From Ollibium composti (GTDB taxonomy: Bacteria > Pseudomonadota > Alphaproteobacteria > Rhizobiales > Rhizobiaceae), in NCBI RefSeq assembly GCF_004801285.1, contig NZ_SSNY01000003.1:372001-436000 (forward strand): a stretch of 64,000 nucleotides of DNA, given 5' to 3'. Numbering within the stretch: position 1 is the first letter of the stretch; each line of letters starts with the position of its first letter. Shown piece after piece: positions 55,507-64,000 of the stretch. Below the pieces are notes generated by a model that worked only from the letters and a program-made list of their open reading frames with translations, was not told where the DNA came from and ran no database searches. The position numbers and the translations under genes are program-made.

Positions 55507-55943
55507 TTATCCCGCCGTCCTGTGGCTCGTCTTTCCGAAAGCGGAAGGCATAAAGCGCACAAGCGGCGCGTGCAACGGCGCCGGTCCTGTCAGCGCGGTG
55601 GTTCCGATGGGCCAAAGCGCCTGTCGGGGCGACACGCGATGTCGCAGAAGGATTTGCAAGCGTCCCCGCGGGCGTAGAAGAGACGCATCGGCCAGGCCAT
55701 AAAATATAGTGTAATCGCTTGTATTCCTGTTGTTTTTAGCATTCCTTTTTCAAACCGGCAGGGCCTCGGTCATTTTTCTTGACCTCACGAGAATAATCGC
55801 CTTCGATGCGGTTCGTGAATGGGAGCAGCGTGCATGTCGGTTTTCGGCGCCACGTTCCGGAAATGGGCCGGGACGGGAAGCTGCGTTTCGCACGGCAATA
55901 ATCAGGGCATCACCTGAGCATCAGAAAAAAGGGTCTGTGGGTT
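55507..55943. other. Divergent intergenic region metC/aapJ
   Basis: No gene is seen. An AT-rich core at about 55698-55752 stands out from the surrounding GC-rich DNA. CTTGAC at 55778-55783 is a perfect -35 element on the plus strand, but the sequence 17 bases later (CTTCGA) is a poor -10. A weak ribosome site precedes aapJ. The region must carry the aap promoter, which in rhizobia is regulated by nitrogen status; I see no clear NtrC or sigma-54 site. Confidence 0.5.
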
Positions 55944-56972
55944 ATGAAACACATTGCAATCGGTATTTTGGGGGCTGCCGCGCTTGGCTTCGCGGCGTCG
56001 GCCGCGTCGGCCGACACTTTGAGCGACGTGAAGGCCAAGGGCTTCGTCCAGTGCGGCGTCAACACGGGCCTGGCCGGCTTTTCGGCCCCTAACGACAAGG
56101 GCGAATGGACGGGCATCGACGTCGATTTCTGTCGCGCCGTCGCGGCTGCCGTCTTCGGCGACGGCACCAAAGTGAAGTTCACCGGCCTCAGCGCCAAAGA
56201 CCGCTTCACTGCGCTGCAATCGGGCGAAATCGACATTCTGTCGCGCAACACCACCTGGACGATCAACCGCGACACCGCGCTCGGCCTCAACTTCGCCGGC
56301 GTCACCTACTATGACGGCCAGGGCTTCATGATCAATTCCAAGAAGCTGCCCGGCGTTAATTCCGCGCTCCAGCTTTCGGGCGCGGCCATCTGCGTGCAGT
56401 CCGGTACGACGACCGAACTCAACCTCGCCGACTACTTCAAGGCGAACAAGATGGAATACAATCCGGTCGTCTTCGAGAAGTTCGAGGAGGCCAACGCCGC
56501 CTACGACGCCGGCCGCTGCGACGCGTACACGACCGACCAGTCGGGCCTTTATGCGGTGCGCCTGCAGATGGCCTCGCCGAACGACCACGTCGTCCTGCCG
56601 GAGATCATCTCCAAGGAGCCGCTCGGCCCGTCCGTGCGCCAGGGCGACGACAAGTGGTTCGACATCGTCAAGTGGACCTACTACGCGCTGCTCGATGCCG
56701 AAGAAGCCGGCGTGACGCAGGCCAACGTCGACGAGATGAAAAACTCGGACAATCCCGACATCAAGCGCCTGCTCGGCACCGAGGCCGAAACCAAGATCGG
56801 CACCGACCTCGGCGTGTCGAACGACTGGGTGGTCAACATCGTCAAGGCGACCGGCAATTACGGCGAGATCTTCGAGCGCAACGTGGGTTCGGGCAGCCCG
56901 CTGAAGATCGCTCGCGGCATCAACGCCCTGTGGACCAAGGGCGGTCTGCAATACGGCATGCCGATTCGCTGA
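55944..56972 (+). CDS. aapJ: General L-amino acid ABC transporter, periplasmic binding protein
   Basis: 342 residues: signal peptide (cleavage after ASA, about 23), then a solute-binding fold with GFVQCGVNTGLAGFSAPND at the start, WTGIDVDFCRAVAAAVFGD and SGEIDILSRNTTWTINRD. These match AapJ/BztA. It captures a broad range of L-amino acids and delivers them to AapQM. First gene of the aapJQMP operon, with aapQ starting 97 bases later. Confidence 0.95.
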   Translation: MKHIAIGILGAAALGFAASAASADTLSDVKAKGFVQCGVNTGLAGFSAPNDKGEWTGIDVDFCRAVAAAVFGDGTKVKFTGLSAKDRFTALQSGEIDILSRNTTWTINRDTALGLNFAGVTYYDGQGFMINSKKLPGVNSALQLSGAAICVQSGTTTELNLADYFKANKMEYNPVVFEKFEEANAAYDAGRCDAYTTDQSGLYAVRLQMASPNDHVVLPEIISKEPLGPSVRQGDDKWFDIVKWTYYALLDAEEAGVTQANVDEMKNSDNPDIKRLLGTEAETKIGTDLGVSNDWVVNIVKATGNYGEIFERNVGSGSPLKIARGINALWTKGGLQYGMPIR

Positions 56973-57069
56973 TCGGTTGAAGCGGGCCGGGGCGTCATGC
57001 CTCGGCCCGTTTCGGTCCTGGCACGCAAAAACAATACAAACGGCCAGACTGACGGGAAGGGGAACTCCT

Positions 57070-58257
57070 GTGTCACAAGAGGTCATCCATGAAGCGACGC
57101 CCCAAAGGGCATCGCTGCTCTACGATCCCAGGGTGCGCGGCATCGTCTTCCAGGTCGTGCTGGTTGCGCTCCTGGCGCTTGGCATATGGTGGATCGTCGA
57201 CAATACGATCGAGAACCTGCGCCGCTCCCACATTGCGACCGGTTTCGGCTTCCTGAAGGGACGGGCCGGCTTCGACATCGCCAACACCCTCATCGACTAC
57301 AGCTCTGACAACTCCTATGGGCGCGCCCTTGTCGTCGGTATCCTCAACACGGCCATCGTGGCGATCACCGGCATCATTACCGCGACCATCATCGGTTTTC
57401 TGGTCGGCATCGGACGGCTCTCCAACAACTGGCTGATCCGCAAGCTGGCGACCGTTTATATCGAAATCTTCCGCAACATCCCGCCGCTGCTGGTCATCCT
57501 GTTCTGGTATCAGGGCGTTCTGGCCCTGCTGCCCAACGTGCGCGACAGCATCGGCCTGCCGTTCGGCTCCTTCCTCAACAATCGCGGCTTCTATTTCCCG
57601 CGCATGGTCTGGAGCGACGGGGCGTGGCTCGTCGCCGTCGGGTTGGCGGCAGGCGTCGTGCTGAGCTGGTACGTGGCGCGTCGTGCGAGGGCGCGGCAGA
57701 TGGCGACCGGCCAGCAGTTCCCGGTCTTCCTCACCAGCGTGGCGCTGATCGTCGGTATGCCGTTGCTGGGCTTTGCGCTGGCCGGCTTTCCACTCACCTT
57801 CGAGTTTCCGCAGAAGGGGACGTTCAACCTGACGGGCGGCGTCAACGTCAAGCCGGAATTCCTGTCGCTCTATCTGGCGCTTTCGTTCTACACGGCCGCT
57901 TTCATCGCCGAGATCGTGCGCGCCGGCATCGTCGGTGTGCCGAAGGGGCAGACGGAGGCTTTCTCCGCGCTCGGCCTGCGCTCCGGTCAGGGTTTGCGTC
58001 TCGTCGTCATCCCGCAGGCGATGCGCATCATCATCCCGCCGCTGACCAGCCAGTACCTCAACCTGACCAAGAACTCCTCGCTCGCGGTGGCGATCGGTTA
58101 TCCCGACCTCTACGCGATCGGCGGCACGATCCTGAACCAGACCGGCCAGGCCATCGAGGTGGTGGTGATCTTCATGGTCGTCTATCTTGGTATCAGTATC
58201 CTGACCTCGCTCTTCATGAACTGGTTCAACACCAAGATGGCGCTGAAGGAGAGGTGA
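57070..58257 (+). CDS. aapQ: General L-amino acid ABC transporter, permease
   Basis: 395 residues, polytopic. The binding-protein-dependent permease segments are IEIFRNIPPLLVILFWYQG and, near the C-terminus, the EAA-type loop EAFSALGLRSGQGLRLVVIPQAMRIIIPPL. GTG (VSQEVIHE) is chosen because AAGGGGA is placed correctly before it; the open frame extends 31 codons upstream. It pairs with AapM. Confidence 0.95.
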   Translation: MSQEVIHEATPQRASLLYDPRVRGIVFQVVLVALLALGIWWIVDNTIENLRRSHIATGFGFLKGRAGFDIANTLIDYSSDNSYGRALVVGILNTAIVAITGIITATIIGFLVGIGRLSNNWLIRKLATVYIEIFRNIPPLLVILFWYQGVLALLPNVRDSIGLPFGSFLNNRGFYFPRMVWSDGAWLVAVGLAAGVVLSWYVARRARARQMATGQQFPVFLTSVALIVGMPLLGFALAGFPLTFEFPQKGTFNLTGGVNVKPEFLSLYLALSFYTAAFIAEIVRAGIVGVPKGQTEAFSALGLRSGQGLRLVVIPQAMRIIIPPLTSQYLNLTKNSSLAVAIGYPDLYAIGGTILNQTGQAIEVVVIFMVVYLGISILTSLFMNWFNTKMALKER

Positions 58258-58260
58258 GCC

Positions 58261-59421
58261 ATGCAGGAACATGACATGTCCTGGGTGCGGACCGAAATGG
58301 CGCTGGCGCAGGCTGCGCCGCGCTCGCAGGTCGGCTTCGGCGCCTGGGTGCGCAGAAACCTTTTCGCCACGCCGGTCGATTCGGTGCTGACGGTCCTGGC
58401 GCTGCTGGCGATCGCCTGGGCACTGCCGCAGATCCTCAACTGGGTGTTCTTCGACGCGGTGTGGACCGGTGCCGACCGCACCGCCTGCCTGACGACGGAG
58501 CAGGGCGGGCAACTTCCCGTCGGCTGGACAGGCGCCTGCTGGCCGTTCGTCAGCGGCCGGTTCGGCCAGTTCATGTTCGGCCGTTATCCGATGGACGAGC
58601 GCTGGCGCGTCATCCTGACCGGCATCATCTTCATCGCCCTCCTGGCGCCACTGCTGATTCCGCGCGTACCCTACAAGGGGCTGAACGCCATCCTGTTCTT
58701 CGTTGTCTTCCCGTTCATCGCCTTCTACCTGCTGGTCGGCGGCTTCTTCGGCCTGTCCTATGTGGAGACGCCGCGCTGGGGTGGCCTGATGGTCACGCTG
58801 GTGCTGTCCTATGTCGGCATCGTGGTGTCGCTGCCGCTCGGCATATTGCTGGCGATGGGCCGGCGCTCGAAGATGCCGATCGTCAAGCTCCTGTCGGTGG
58901 TCTTCATCGAGACCGTGCGCGGCGTGCCGCTGGTCACGGTGCTGTTCATGGCCTCCTTCATGCTGCCGTTGTTCGTGCCGCCCGGCATGTCCTTTGACAA
59001 GCTGCTGCGCGCCCTGATCGGTGTCGCGCTCTTCGCGGCCGCCTACATGGCCGAGGTGGTTCGCGGCGGCCTTCAGGCGATCCCGAAGGGGCAGTACGAA
59101 GGTGCTGATTCGCTCGGCCTCGGTTATTGGCAGAAGATGGGCTTCATCATCATGCCGCAGGCGTTGAAGCTGGTCATTCCCGGCATCGTCAACACCTTCA
59201 TCGGCATGTTCAAGGACACCACGCTGGTCCTCATCATCTCGATGTTCGACCTGCTCGGCGTGGTGAAGCAGAACATCTCCGGCGACCCGACCTGGGCGAC
59301 GCCGCAGACGGCAAAGACCGGATATGTGTTCGCTGCGGCGATTTTCTGGATTTTCTGCTTCGGCATGTCGCGCTATTCACAGTTCATGGAACGCCGGCTC
59401 GATACCGGCCACAAACGATAG
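58261..59421 (+). CDS. aapM: General L-amino acid ABC transporter, permease
   Basis: 386 residues, polytopic, with [25 protein letters not shown] and the EAA loop [30 protein letters not shown]. It starts three bases after aapQ, so the two are translationally linked. Confidence 0.95.
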   Translation: MQEHDMSWVRTEMALAQAAPRSQVGFGAWVRRNLFATPVDSVLTVLALLAIAWALPQILNWVFFDAVWTGADRTACLTTEQGGQLPVGWTGACWPFVSGRFGQFMFGRYPMDERWRVILTGIIFIALLAPLLIPRVPYKGLNAILFFVVFPFIAFYLLVGGFFGLSYVETPRWGGLMVTLVLSYVGIVVSLPLGILLAMGRRSKMPIVKLLSVVFIETVRGVPLVTVLFMASFMLPLFVPPGMSFDKLLRALIGVALFAAAYMAEVVRGGLQAIPKGQYEGADSLGLGYWQKMGFIIMPQALKLVIPGIVNTFIGMFKDTTLVLIISMFDLLGVVKQNISGDPTWATPQTAKTGYVFAAAIFWIFCFGMSRYSQFMERRLDTGHKR

Positions 59422-59448
59422 ACACGGCAAAACAAAGGGAACGGGCAC

Positions 59449-60252
59449 ATGGCCACGGAAAACGCAGTCGGCGCCGAAGAGATCAAGGCCGATACCAAGA
59501 AGATGCACGTCTCCGACACCGAGGTCGCCATCGAGATCGTCGGCATGCACAAATGGTATGGCGAGTTCCATGTGCTGAAGGACATCAACCTGAAGGTGAT
59601 GCGCGGCGAGCGCATCGTCATCTGCGGGCCGTCCGGTTCGGGCAAGTCGACCATGATCCGCTGCATCAACCGGCTGGAGGAGCACCAGAAGGGCAAGATC
59701 GTCGTCGAGGGCAAGGAACTCACCAACGACCTGAAGAAGATCGACGAGGTGCGGCGCGAAGTCGGCATGGTGTTCCAGCACTTCAACCTGTTCCCGCACC
59801 TGACCATCCTGGAGAACTGCACGCTGGCGCCGATCTGGGTGCGCAAGATCCCGAAGAAGCAGGCCGAGGAGACGGCCATGCACTTCCTCAAGCGCGTCAA
59901 GATCCCGGAACAGGCCAACAAGTATCCCGGCCAGCTTTCGGGCGGCCAGCAGCAGCGCGTGGCGATCGCCCGCTCGCTGTGCATGAACCCGCGCATCATG
60001 CTGTTCGACGAGCCGACCTCGGCGCTCGATCCGGAAATGATCAAGGAAGTGCTGGAGACCATGGTGGGCCTTGCCGAGGAAGGCATGACCATGCTGTGTG
60101 TGACCCACGAGATGGGCTTCGCCCGCAAGGTCGCCAACCGCGTCATCTTCATGGATGCCGGCCAGATCGTCGAGCAGAACACGCCGGCCGAGTTCTTCGA
60201 TCATCCGCGCCACGAGCGCACGAAGCTGTTCCTCAGCCAGATCCTGCACTGA
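59449..60252 (+). CDS. aapP: General L-amino acid ABC transporter, ATP-binding protein
   Basis: 267 residues with Walker [11 protein letters not shown]-loop [12 protein letters not shown], signature [15 protein letters not shown] and Walker [17 protein letters not shown] roughly 24-residue N-terminal extension precedes the ABC domain. It energises AapQM. Last gene of the operon, followed by a strong terminator. Confidence 0.97.
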   Translation: MATENAVGAEEIKADTKKMHVSDTEVAIEIVGMHKWYGEFHVLKDINLKVMRGERIVICGPSGSGKSTMIRCINRLEEHQKGKIVVEGKELTNDLKKIDEVRREVGMVFQHFNLFPHLTILENCTLAPIWVRKIPKKQAEETAMHFLKRVKIPEQANKYPGQLSGGQQQRVAIARSLCMNPRIMLFDEPTSALDPEMIKEVLETMVGLAEEGMTMLCVTHEMGFARKVANRVIFMDAGQIVEQNTPAEFFDHPRHERTKLFLSQILH

Positions 60253-60294
60253 ACTGCAAGGCCGCCTGCGGCGGCGTTCAGCAATGCCCATGCG

Positions 60295-60323
60295 AAAAGG
60301 CCCGGCAGCGTCCGGGCCTTTTT
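60295..60323. terminator. Bidirectional rho-independent terminator after aapP
   Basis: AAGGCCCGG/CCGGGCCTT stem with a six-base loop, flanked by A on the left and five T on the right. It ends the aap operon and, on the other strand, the convergent monooxygenase gene. A second GCCGCC/GGCGGC hairpin lies just before it. Confidence 0.85.
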
Positions 60324-60351
60324 CCTGTCCTCGATCCTCCTCCGCTGCGTC

Positions 60352-61572
60352 TCAGGCGGGCAGCCGCCACCCGTAGAGCCAGTCGAGGTCGGTTGCGAGG
60401 CTGTCGCCAGACCGTAGCCTGAGCAGCAGATTGCGGCCGAGCGCCAAGGGGCCTCCGGCATTCCAGGCGAGCTTGTTCAGAGCGCCGCGTTGCGCGACTT
60501 TCGCCACACGAACCTTGCGCTCGTGCTCCCATGCCGCCAACGCGCCGGCAAAATCATTGGGCCTCACGGCGACGGACTGCGCCAGCGTTGCAGCATCCTC
60601 GATGGCCATGGCCGCCCCTTGCGCCGCGAATGGCGTCATGGCGTGTGCGGCGTCGCCGATCAGCGCGATGCCGTCGGCGCGGGTCCACGGACCGTTCGGA
60701 TCGACCGTGTTGAGAGGCCATGTCGTCCATGCGCCCGCCTGCTTCACGACATCGGCAAGTACCGGCGGCGCATGGCGCATGGCACGCAGCAGCACCGCCA
60801 TATCGGCAACGCTCGACCTGCCGTCCGCATCGGCCGGGCCTCTGGTGAAGGCCACGAGGTTGAACGTCGTACCGCCGCGAACCGGATAGGCGACGAGATG
60901 GAATTTTGGATCGAGGAACGTGGTCACGCAATCCGGCGAGGTGACGGCGCAGAACGCCTGTCCGGCAGGGCTGTCAGCCGCTACCGTCGCCCGCCAGGCC
61001 AGCGAGCCGGAGAAGCGGCGGTGCCGTTCCGGGAAAAGTGTCGTGCGCAGGTCGGACCAGACGCCGTCGGCGCCGACCAGCAGCCCGGTATCCTCTGCTT
61101 CATGGCAGTCCTCGTGCGCAAAAGTCGCGGCCAAAATGCCGTTGCGACTGGCAACCTCGCCGGTCGCCCGCGCTCCAGTGACAATCTCGATCGCCGGGTT
61201 TTGCGCCGCCTTTTCCGCAAGCGCCACGTGCAGGTCGCCGCGATGGACGGAGAGATACGGCGCTTTCCAGCGTCTTTCGGCCATCTCGCCCAGCGGAATA
61301 CGGGCAAGGACCTTTAGCGTCGCGGCGTCCCTGAGCAACACGGCGTCCGGTTGCACCGCCTTCGGCCGAAGCAGCGCAAGCACGCCCAGCCGGTCGAGGA
61401 TATGCGTGGCATTCGGCGACAGCTGTAGGCCGGCGCCGAAGGGTTCGAACTGTCGCGCCTGCTCGAAGACGCGCACCGGGAATCCCTGCCGTGCAAAAGC
61501 GAGTGCGGCCGTCAGCCCGGCGATGCCGCCGCCGGCGATCACGACGGGGCGGGATCGCGCATCCGAGGTCAT
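60352..61572 (-). CDS. FAD-dependent monooxygenase (salicylate-hydroxylase-like)
   Basis: 406 residues, class A flavoprotein monooxygenase. The FAD motif GGGIAGLTAALAFARQG opens the protein, the second nucleotide motif VGADGVWSDLR lies near residue 160, and GDAAHAMTPFAAQGAAMAIEDA near 300. It uses NAD(P)H and oxygen to hydroxylate an aromatic or similar substrate, which sequence alone does not identify. It lies 20 bases after the zinc-finger gene on the same strand. Confidence 0.9.
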   Translation of the reverse strand: MTSDARSRPVVIAGGGIAGLTAALAFARQGFPVRVFEQARQFEPFGAGLQLSPNATHILDRLGVLALLRPKAVQPDAVLLRDAATLKVLARIPLGEMAERRWKAPYLSVHRGDLHVALAEKAAQNPAIEIVTGARATGEVASRNGILAATFAHEDCHEAEDTGLLVGADGVWSDLRTTLFPERHRRFSGSLAWRATVAADSPAGQAFCAVTSPDCVTTFLDPKFHLVAYPVRGGTTFNLVAFTRGPADADGRSSVADMAVLLRAMRHAPPVLADVVKQAGAWTTWPLNTVDPNGPWTRADGIALIGDAAHAMTPFAAQGAAMAIEDAATLAQSVAVRPNDFAGALAAWEHERKVRVAKVAQRGALNKLAWNAGGPLALGRNLLLRLRSGDSLATDLDWLYGWRLPA

Positions 61573-61591
61573 GATCGGTCGGGAAGAGGAA

Positions 61592-61837
61592 TCAGGCCGC
61601 GCGGTCGATGTAGAGGCATCCGGCCGGCACCGTCTCGTCCGCCTTGAGCTTCGGCGAATAGCGGTAAAGCGTCGAGCAGTAGGGGCAGACCTTCTCGTTG
61701 TCCGCGCCGAGGTCGAGGAAAACGTGCGGATGATCGAAGGGCGGGTTGGCGCCGACGCACATGAATTCCTTCACGCCGATCTCGATCGCCGGGTGCCCGG
61801 CATCGTTCTGGAAGTGCGGAATGGAACCGCCGGCCAT
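61592..61837 (-). CDS. NDUFS6-like zinc-finger protein (zf-CHCC)
   Basis: 81 residues with the zf-CHCC arrangement of mitochondrial complex I subunit NDUFS6: C27, a His in DHPHV near 36-38, and C51/C54 (CPYCSTLYRY). The N-terminal part EIGVKEFMCVGANPPFDHPHVFLD matches the family. In alphaproteobacteria such proteins are probable complex I subunits. I chose the ATG giving MAGGSIPHFQ because family similarity starts there. It is divergent from ppk1 with 148 bases between starts. Confidence 0.9.
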   Translation of the reverse strand: MAGGSIPHFQNDAGHPAIEIGVKEFMCVGANPPFDHPHVFLDLGADNEKVCPYCSTLYRYSPKLKADETVPAGCLYIDRAA

Positions 61838-61890
61838 CGTCGTCTCCCGTCTCGTTTCGGTCGATAGCATGCGTTTGAAGCATATCGGGT

Positions 61891-61936
61891 CTGTTTGCAA
61901 GTTCGATGAAATGAAACTGTCGCAAAAGCCTGTCAG
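61891..61936 (+). promoter_or_regulatory. CTGT-type repeats upstream of ppk1 (imperfect Pho-box candidate)
   Basis: CTGTCGC (61917) and CTGTCAG (61930) are direct repeats resembling PhoB half-sites (CTGTCAT), but their period is 13 bases instead of the usual 11. A weaker CTGTTTG lies at 61891. Confidence 0.25.
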
Positions 61937-61985
61937 TGGATAAATTGAGCCGGATAACCGGCAAGCCGCCGGAGGAAACCGTGAC

Positions 61986-64000
61986 ATGAACGAACTGAAG
62001 CCTGTCCAGACCGAGTTCACCGTCAGCGATGCCGCGAACGCCGAAGGCGGCAATCCGGACCGCTTCGTCAACCGCGAGTTTTCCTGGCTCCAGTTCAACC
62101 GCCGGGTGCTGGAGGAAGCGCAGAACGAGCGCCACCCGCTTCTGGAGCGGGTGCGCTTCCTGTCGATCTCGGCCGCCAACCTGGATGAGTTCTTCATGGT
62201 GCGCGTCGCCGGCCTTGCAGGCCAGATCCGCGAGCGCATCGTGCTCAGGAGCCCGGACGGCCGCACGCCCGAACAGCAGCTGGAGCAGCTTCTGCGCGAG
62301 GTGGAGCGTCTGCAGGAGGACCAGCAGAAAAGCCTTTCGACGCTGATGGCGCTGCTCGAAAAGGAAGGCATTGAGAGCATCGCCGGCGATGCGTTGACCA
62401 AGGACGAGAAGGTCTGGCTGGAAGACCATTTCCAGGAGCAGATATTCCCGGTACTGACCCCGCTGTCGATCGACCCGGCGCATCCGTTCCCGTTCATCCC
62501 CAATCTCGGCTTTTCCATCGCCCTGCAGCTTCAACACCGCAAGAACGGCGAGCAGATGAGCGCGCTCCTGCGCCTGCCGCCGGCGCTGAAGCGATTCATC
62601 CGCCTGCCGGACCGCAAGGGTCATGTCCGTTTCATTCCGCTTGAGGAGGTGGTCGGCCTTTATATCGGCAAGCTTTTCCCGGGATACGAAGTCAGGGGCT
62701 CGGGCACGTTCCAGATCATCCGTGACAGCGATATCGAGGTCGAGGAAGAGTCCGAGGACCTTGTGCGGCTGTTCGAGACTGCCCTGAAGCGCCGGCGCCG
62801 CGGCTCGGTGATCCGCATCGAGTTCGACCACCGCATGCCGGAGGAATTGCGGGAGTTCGTGGCCGGGGAACTGGGCGTATCCGGCAACCGCGTCAGCGTG
62901 CTCAACGGACCGCTGGCGCTCAGCCAGATATCCGAGATCGTCGCCGTGCCGCGCGACGATCTCAAGTTCGTGCCCTACAATCCGCGTTTCCCCGAGCGCA
63001 TCCGCGAGCACGGCGGTGATTGCTTCGCGGCCATCCGCGAGAAGGACATCGTTGTTCACCACCCCTACGAATCCTTCGACGTTGTAGTGCAGTTCCTCCG
63101 CCAGGCAGCCGCCGACTCGGAAGTTGTGGCGATCAAGCAGACGCTCTACCGCACCTCCAACGACAGTCCGATCGTGCGCGCTTTGATCGACGCGGCGGAG
63201 GCCGGAAAATCGGTCACGGCGCTGGTCGAGCTGAAGGCGCGTTTCGACGAGGAGGCCAACATCCGCTGGGCGCGCGACCTGGAGCGGGCCGGCGTGCAGG
63301 TCGTCTTCGGTTTCCTGGAATTGAAGACGCACGCCAAGATGTCGCTCGTGGTGCGGCGCGAGGATGGCCGCTTGCGCAACTACGTGCATCTCGGCACCGG
63401 CAACTACCATCCGATCACCGCGCGCATCTATACGGACCTGTCCTTCTTCACCACCGATCCCCGTATCGCCCGCGACGTGGCGCAGATCTTCAATTTCATC
63501 ACCGGCTATGCCGAGCCGACCGGGGAAATGTGCATCGCGCTGTCGCCCTATACGCTGCGCAACCGCATCCTCGGTCACATCGCCGACGAGATCGGCCATG
63601 CGAAGGAAGGCCGCCCGGCGCGCATCTGGATGAAGATGAACGCCCTGGTCGATCCCATCGTCATCGACGCGCTCTACGACGCGAGCCGCGCCGGCGTCGA
63701 AATCGATCTGGTGGTGCGCGGCATCTGCTGCCTGAGGCCGCAGGTGCCCGGTCTGTCGGAAAACATCCGCGTCAAGTCGATCGTCGGGCGCTTCCTCGAA
63801 CACAGCCGCATCTACTGCTTCGGCAACGGGCACGGCCTGCCGTCGGATGAGGCCATCGTCTACATCAGCTCCGCCGACATGATGCCGCGCAACCTCGACC
63901 GCCGCGTCGAGACCATGGTGCCGATCACCAATCCGACTGTGCATGAACAGGTGCTCGGCCAGATCATGCTGGGCAACATCGTGGACAACCAGCAGAGTTT
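61986..64000 (+). CDS. ppk: Polyphosphate kinase 1, 3' end outside window
   Basis: 671 residues are visible and the frame is open at the window edge; full-length PPK1 is about 690-740. The N-terminal domain ([18 protein letters not shown]), head domain and both catalytic domains are visible. The phospho-accepting His is in KTHAKMSLV, a second conserved His in LEHSRIYCF, and the GTGNYHP segment is intact. It makes polyphosphate from ATP. GGAGGA lies ten bases before the ATG. CTGTC repeats upstream could be phosphate-control elements. Confidence 0.96.
   Translation, partial: MNELKPVQTEFTVSDAANAEGGNPDRFVNREFSWLQFNRRVLEEAQNERHPLLERVRFLSISAANLDEFFMVRVAGLAGQIRERIVLRSPDGRTPEQQLEQLLREVERLQEDQQKSLSTLMALLEKEGIESIAGDALTKDEKVWLEDHFQEQIFPVLTPLSIDPAHPFPFIPNLGFSIALQLQHRKNGEQMSALLRLPPALKRFIRLPDRKGHVRFIPLEEVVGLYIGKLFPGYEVRGSGTFQIIRDSDIEVEEESEDLVRLFETALKRRRRGSVIRIEFDHRMPEELREFVAGELGVSGNRVSVLNGPLALSQISEIVAVPRDDLKFVPYNPRFPERIREHGGDCFAAIREKDIVVHHPYESFDVVVQFLRQAAADSEVVAIKQTLYRTSNDSPIVRALIDAAEAGKSVTALVELKARFDEEANIRWARDLERAGVQVVFGFLELKTHAKMSLVVRREDGRLRNYVHLGTGNYHPITARIYTDLSFFTTDPRIARDVAQIFNFITGYAEPTGEMCIALSPYTLRNRILGHIADEIGHAKEGRPARIWMKMNALVDPIVIDALYDASRAGVEIDLVVRGICCLRPQVPGLSENIRVKSIVGRFLEHSRIYCFGNGHGLPSDEAIVYISSADMMPRNLDRRVETMVPITNPTVHEQVLGQIMLGNIVDNQQS

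Noticed and set aside
61569..63944. Long minus-strand open frame opposite ppk1
   Set aside because: Same artefact: composition is antisense-like and no domain is seen. ppk1 on the plus strand has all catalytic motifs.

Overview
This is a high-GC, gene-dense stretch of an alphaproteobacterial chromosome, most likely from the Hyphomicrobiales (Rhizobiales), family Phyllobacteriaceae (Mesorhizobium and relatives). This rests on gene content: DivK/PleD cell-cycle signalling, HdaA, AapJQMP amino acid uptake, a Pol IV with an N-terminal zinc finger, a DUF3572 protein, an NDUFS4-like complex I subunit, a GTTC-N7-GTTC SOS box and CTTGAC-N17-type promoters. It is mostly core genome. I see no phage, insertion sequence, CRISPR array or toxin-antitoxin system.

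Layout. 1-5.4 kb: end of pccA, then dnaE overlapped by a small ion channel gene with a zinc ribbon. 5.4-10 kb: DMT exporter, a secreted protein, SOS-controlled dinB divergent from an acetyltransferase, and a HAD/DUF3572 pair. 10-14 kb: divK-pleD, a structured non-coding gap, a chromate transporter and rpmG with a clear promoter. 14-16 kb: an LTA-synthase-like membrane sulfatase with palindromes at its 5' end. 16-22.6 kb: fabD-fabG-acpP-fabF-mltG-yicC-gmk. 22.6-30.3 kb (minus strand): lptF-lptG-lptD-surA-like-pdxA-rsmA, an outer-membrane assembly operon. 30.6-35.3 kb: pepA-holC, a membrane protein, rlmJ, a secreted protein and a GST. 35.3-36 kb: an outer-membrane beta-barrel gene with a hairpin leader.

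36.4-40.7 kb: a FolM/PTR1-like reductase coupled to uvrC, then pgsA-moaD-moaE. 40.7-49.1 kb: a YbaY/META protein, ndk, a DHFR-like protein, a GST, a DinB-family protein, an ABC-F ATPase, a methyltransferase and an orphan molybdopterin oxidoreductase. 49.1-53.5 kb: purM-purN (minus) divergent from a CDP-alcohol phosphatidyltransferase, an AI-2E-family permease and hdaA. 53.5-54.3 kb: tRNA-Pro(UGG), an NDUFS4-like subunit and tRNA-Arg(UCU). 54.3-60.3 kb: metC divergent from aapJQMP. 60.3 kb to the end: an FAD monooxygenase, an NDUFS6-like zinc finger protein, and ppk1 running off the window.

The genes group into replication and repair (dnaE, holC, hdaA, dinB, uvrC), envelope building (fab genes, mltG, lptDFG, surA-like, pgsA, the sulfatase) and nutrient handling (aap, metC, pur, ppk). 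The most interesting items are regulatory or structural: the dinB SOS box, a tRNA 3' fragment next to tRNA-Pro, the zinc-ribbon channel, the hairpin leader of the outer membrane protein, several palindromic operator candidates, and two homologues of mitochondrial complex I accessory subunits outside any nuo operon. I did not find a clearly new multi-gene system.
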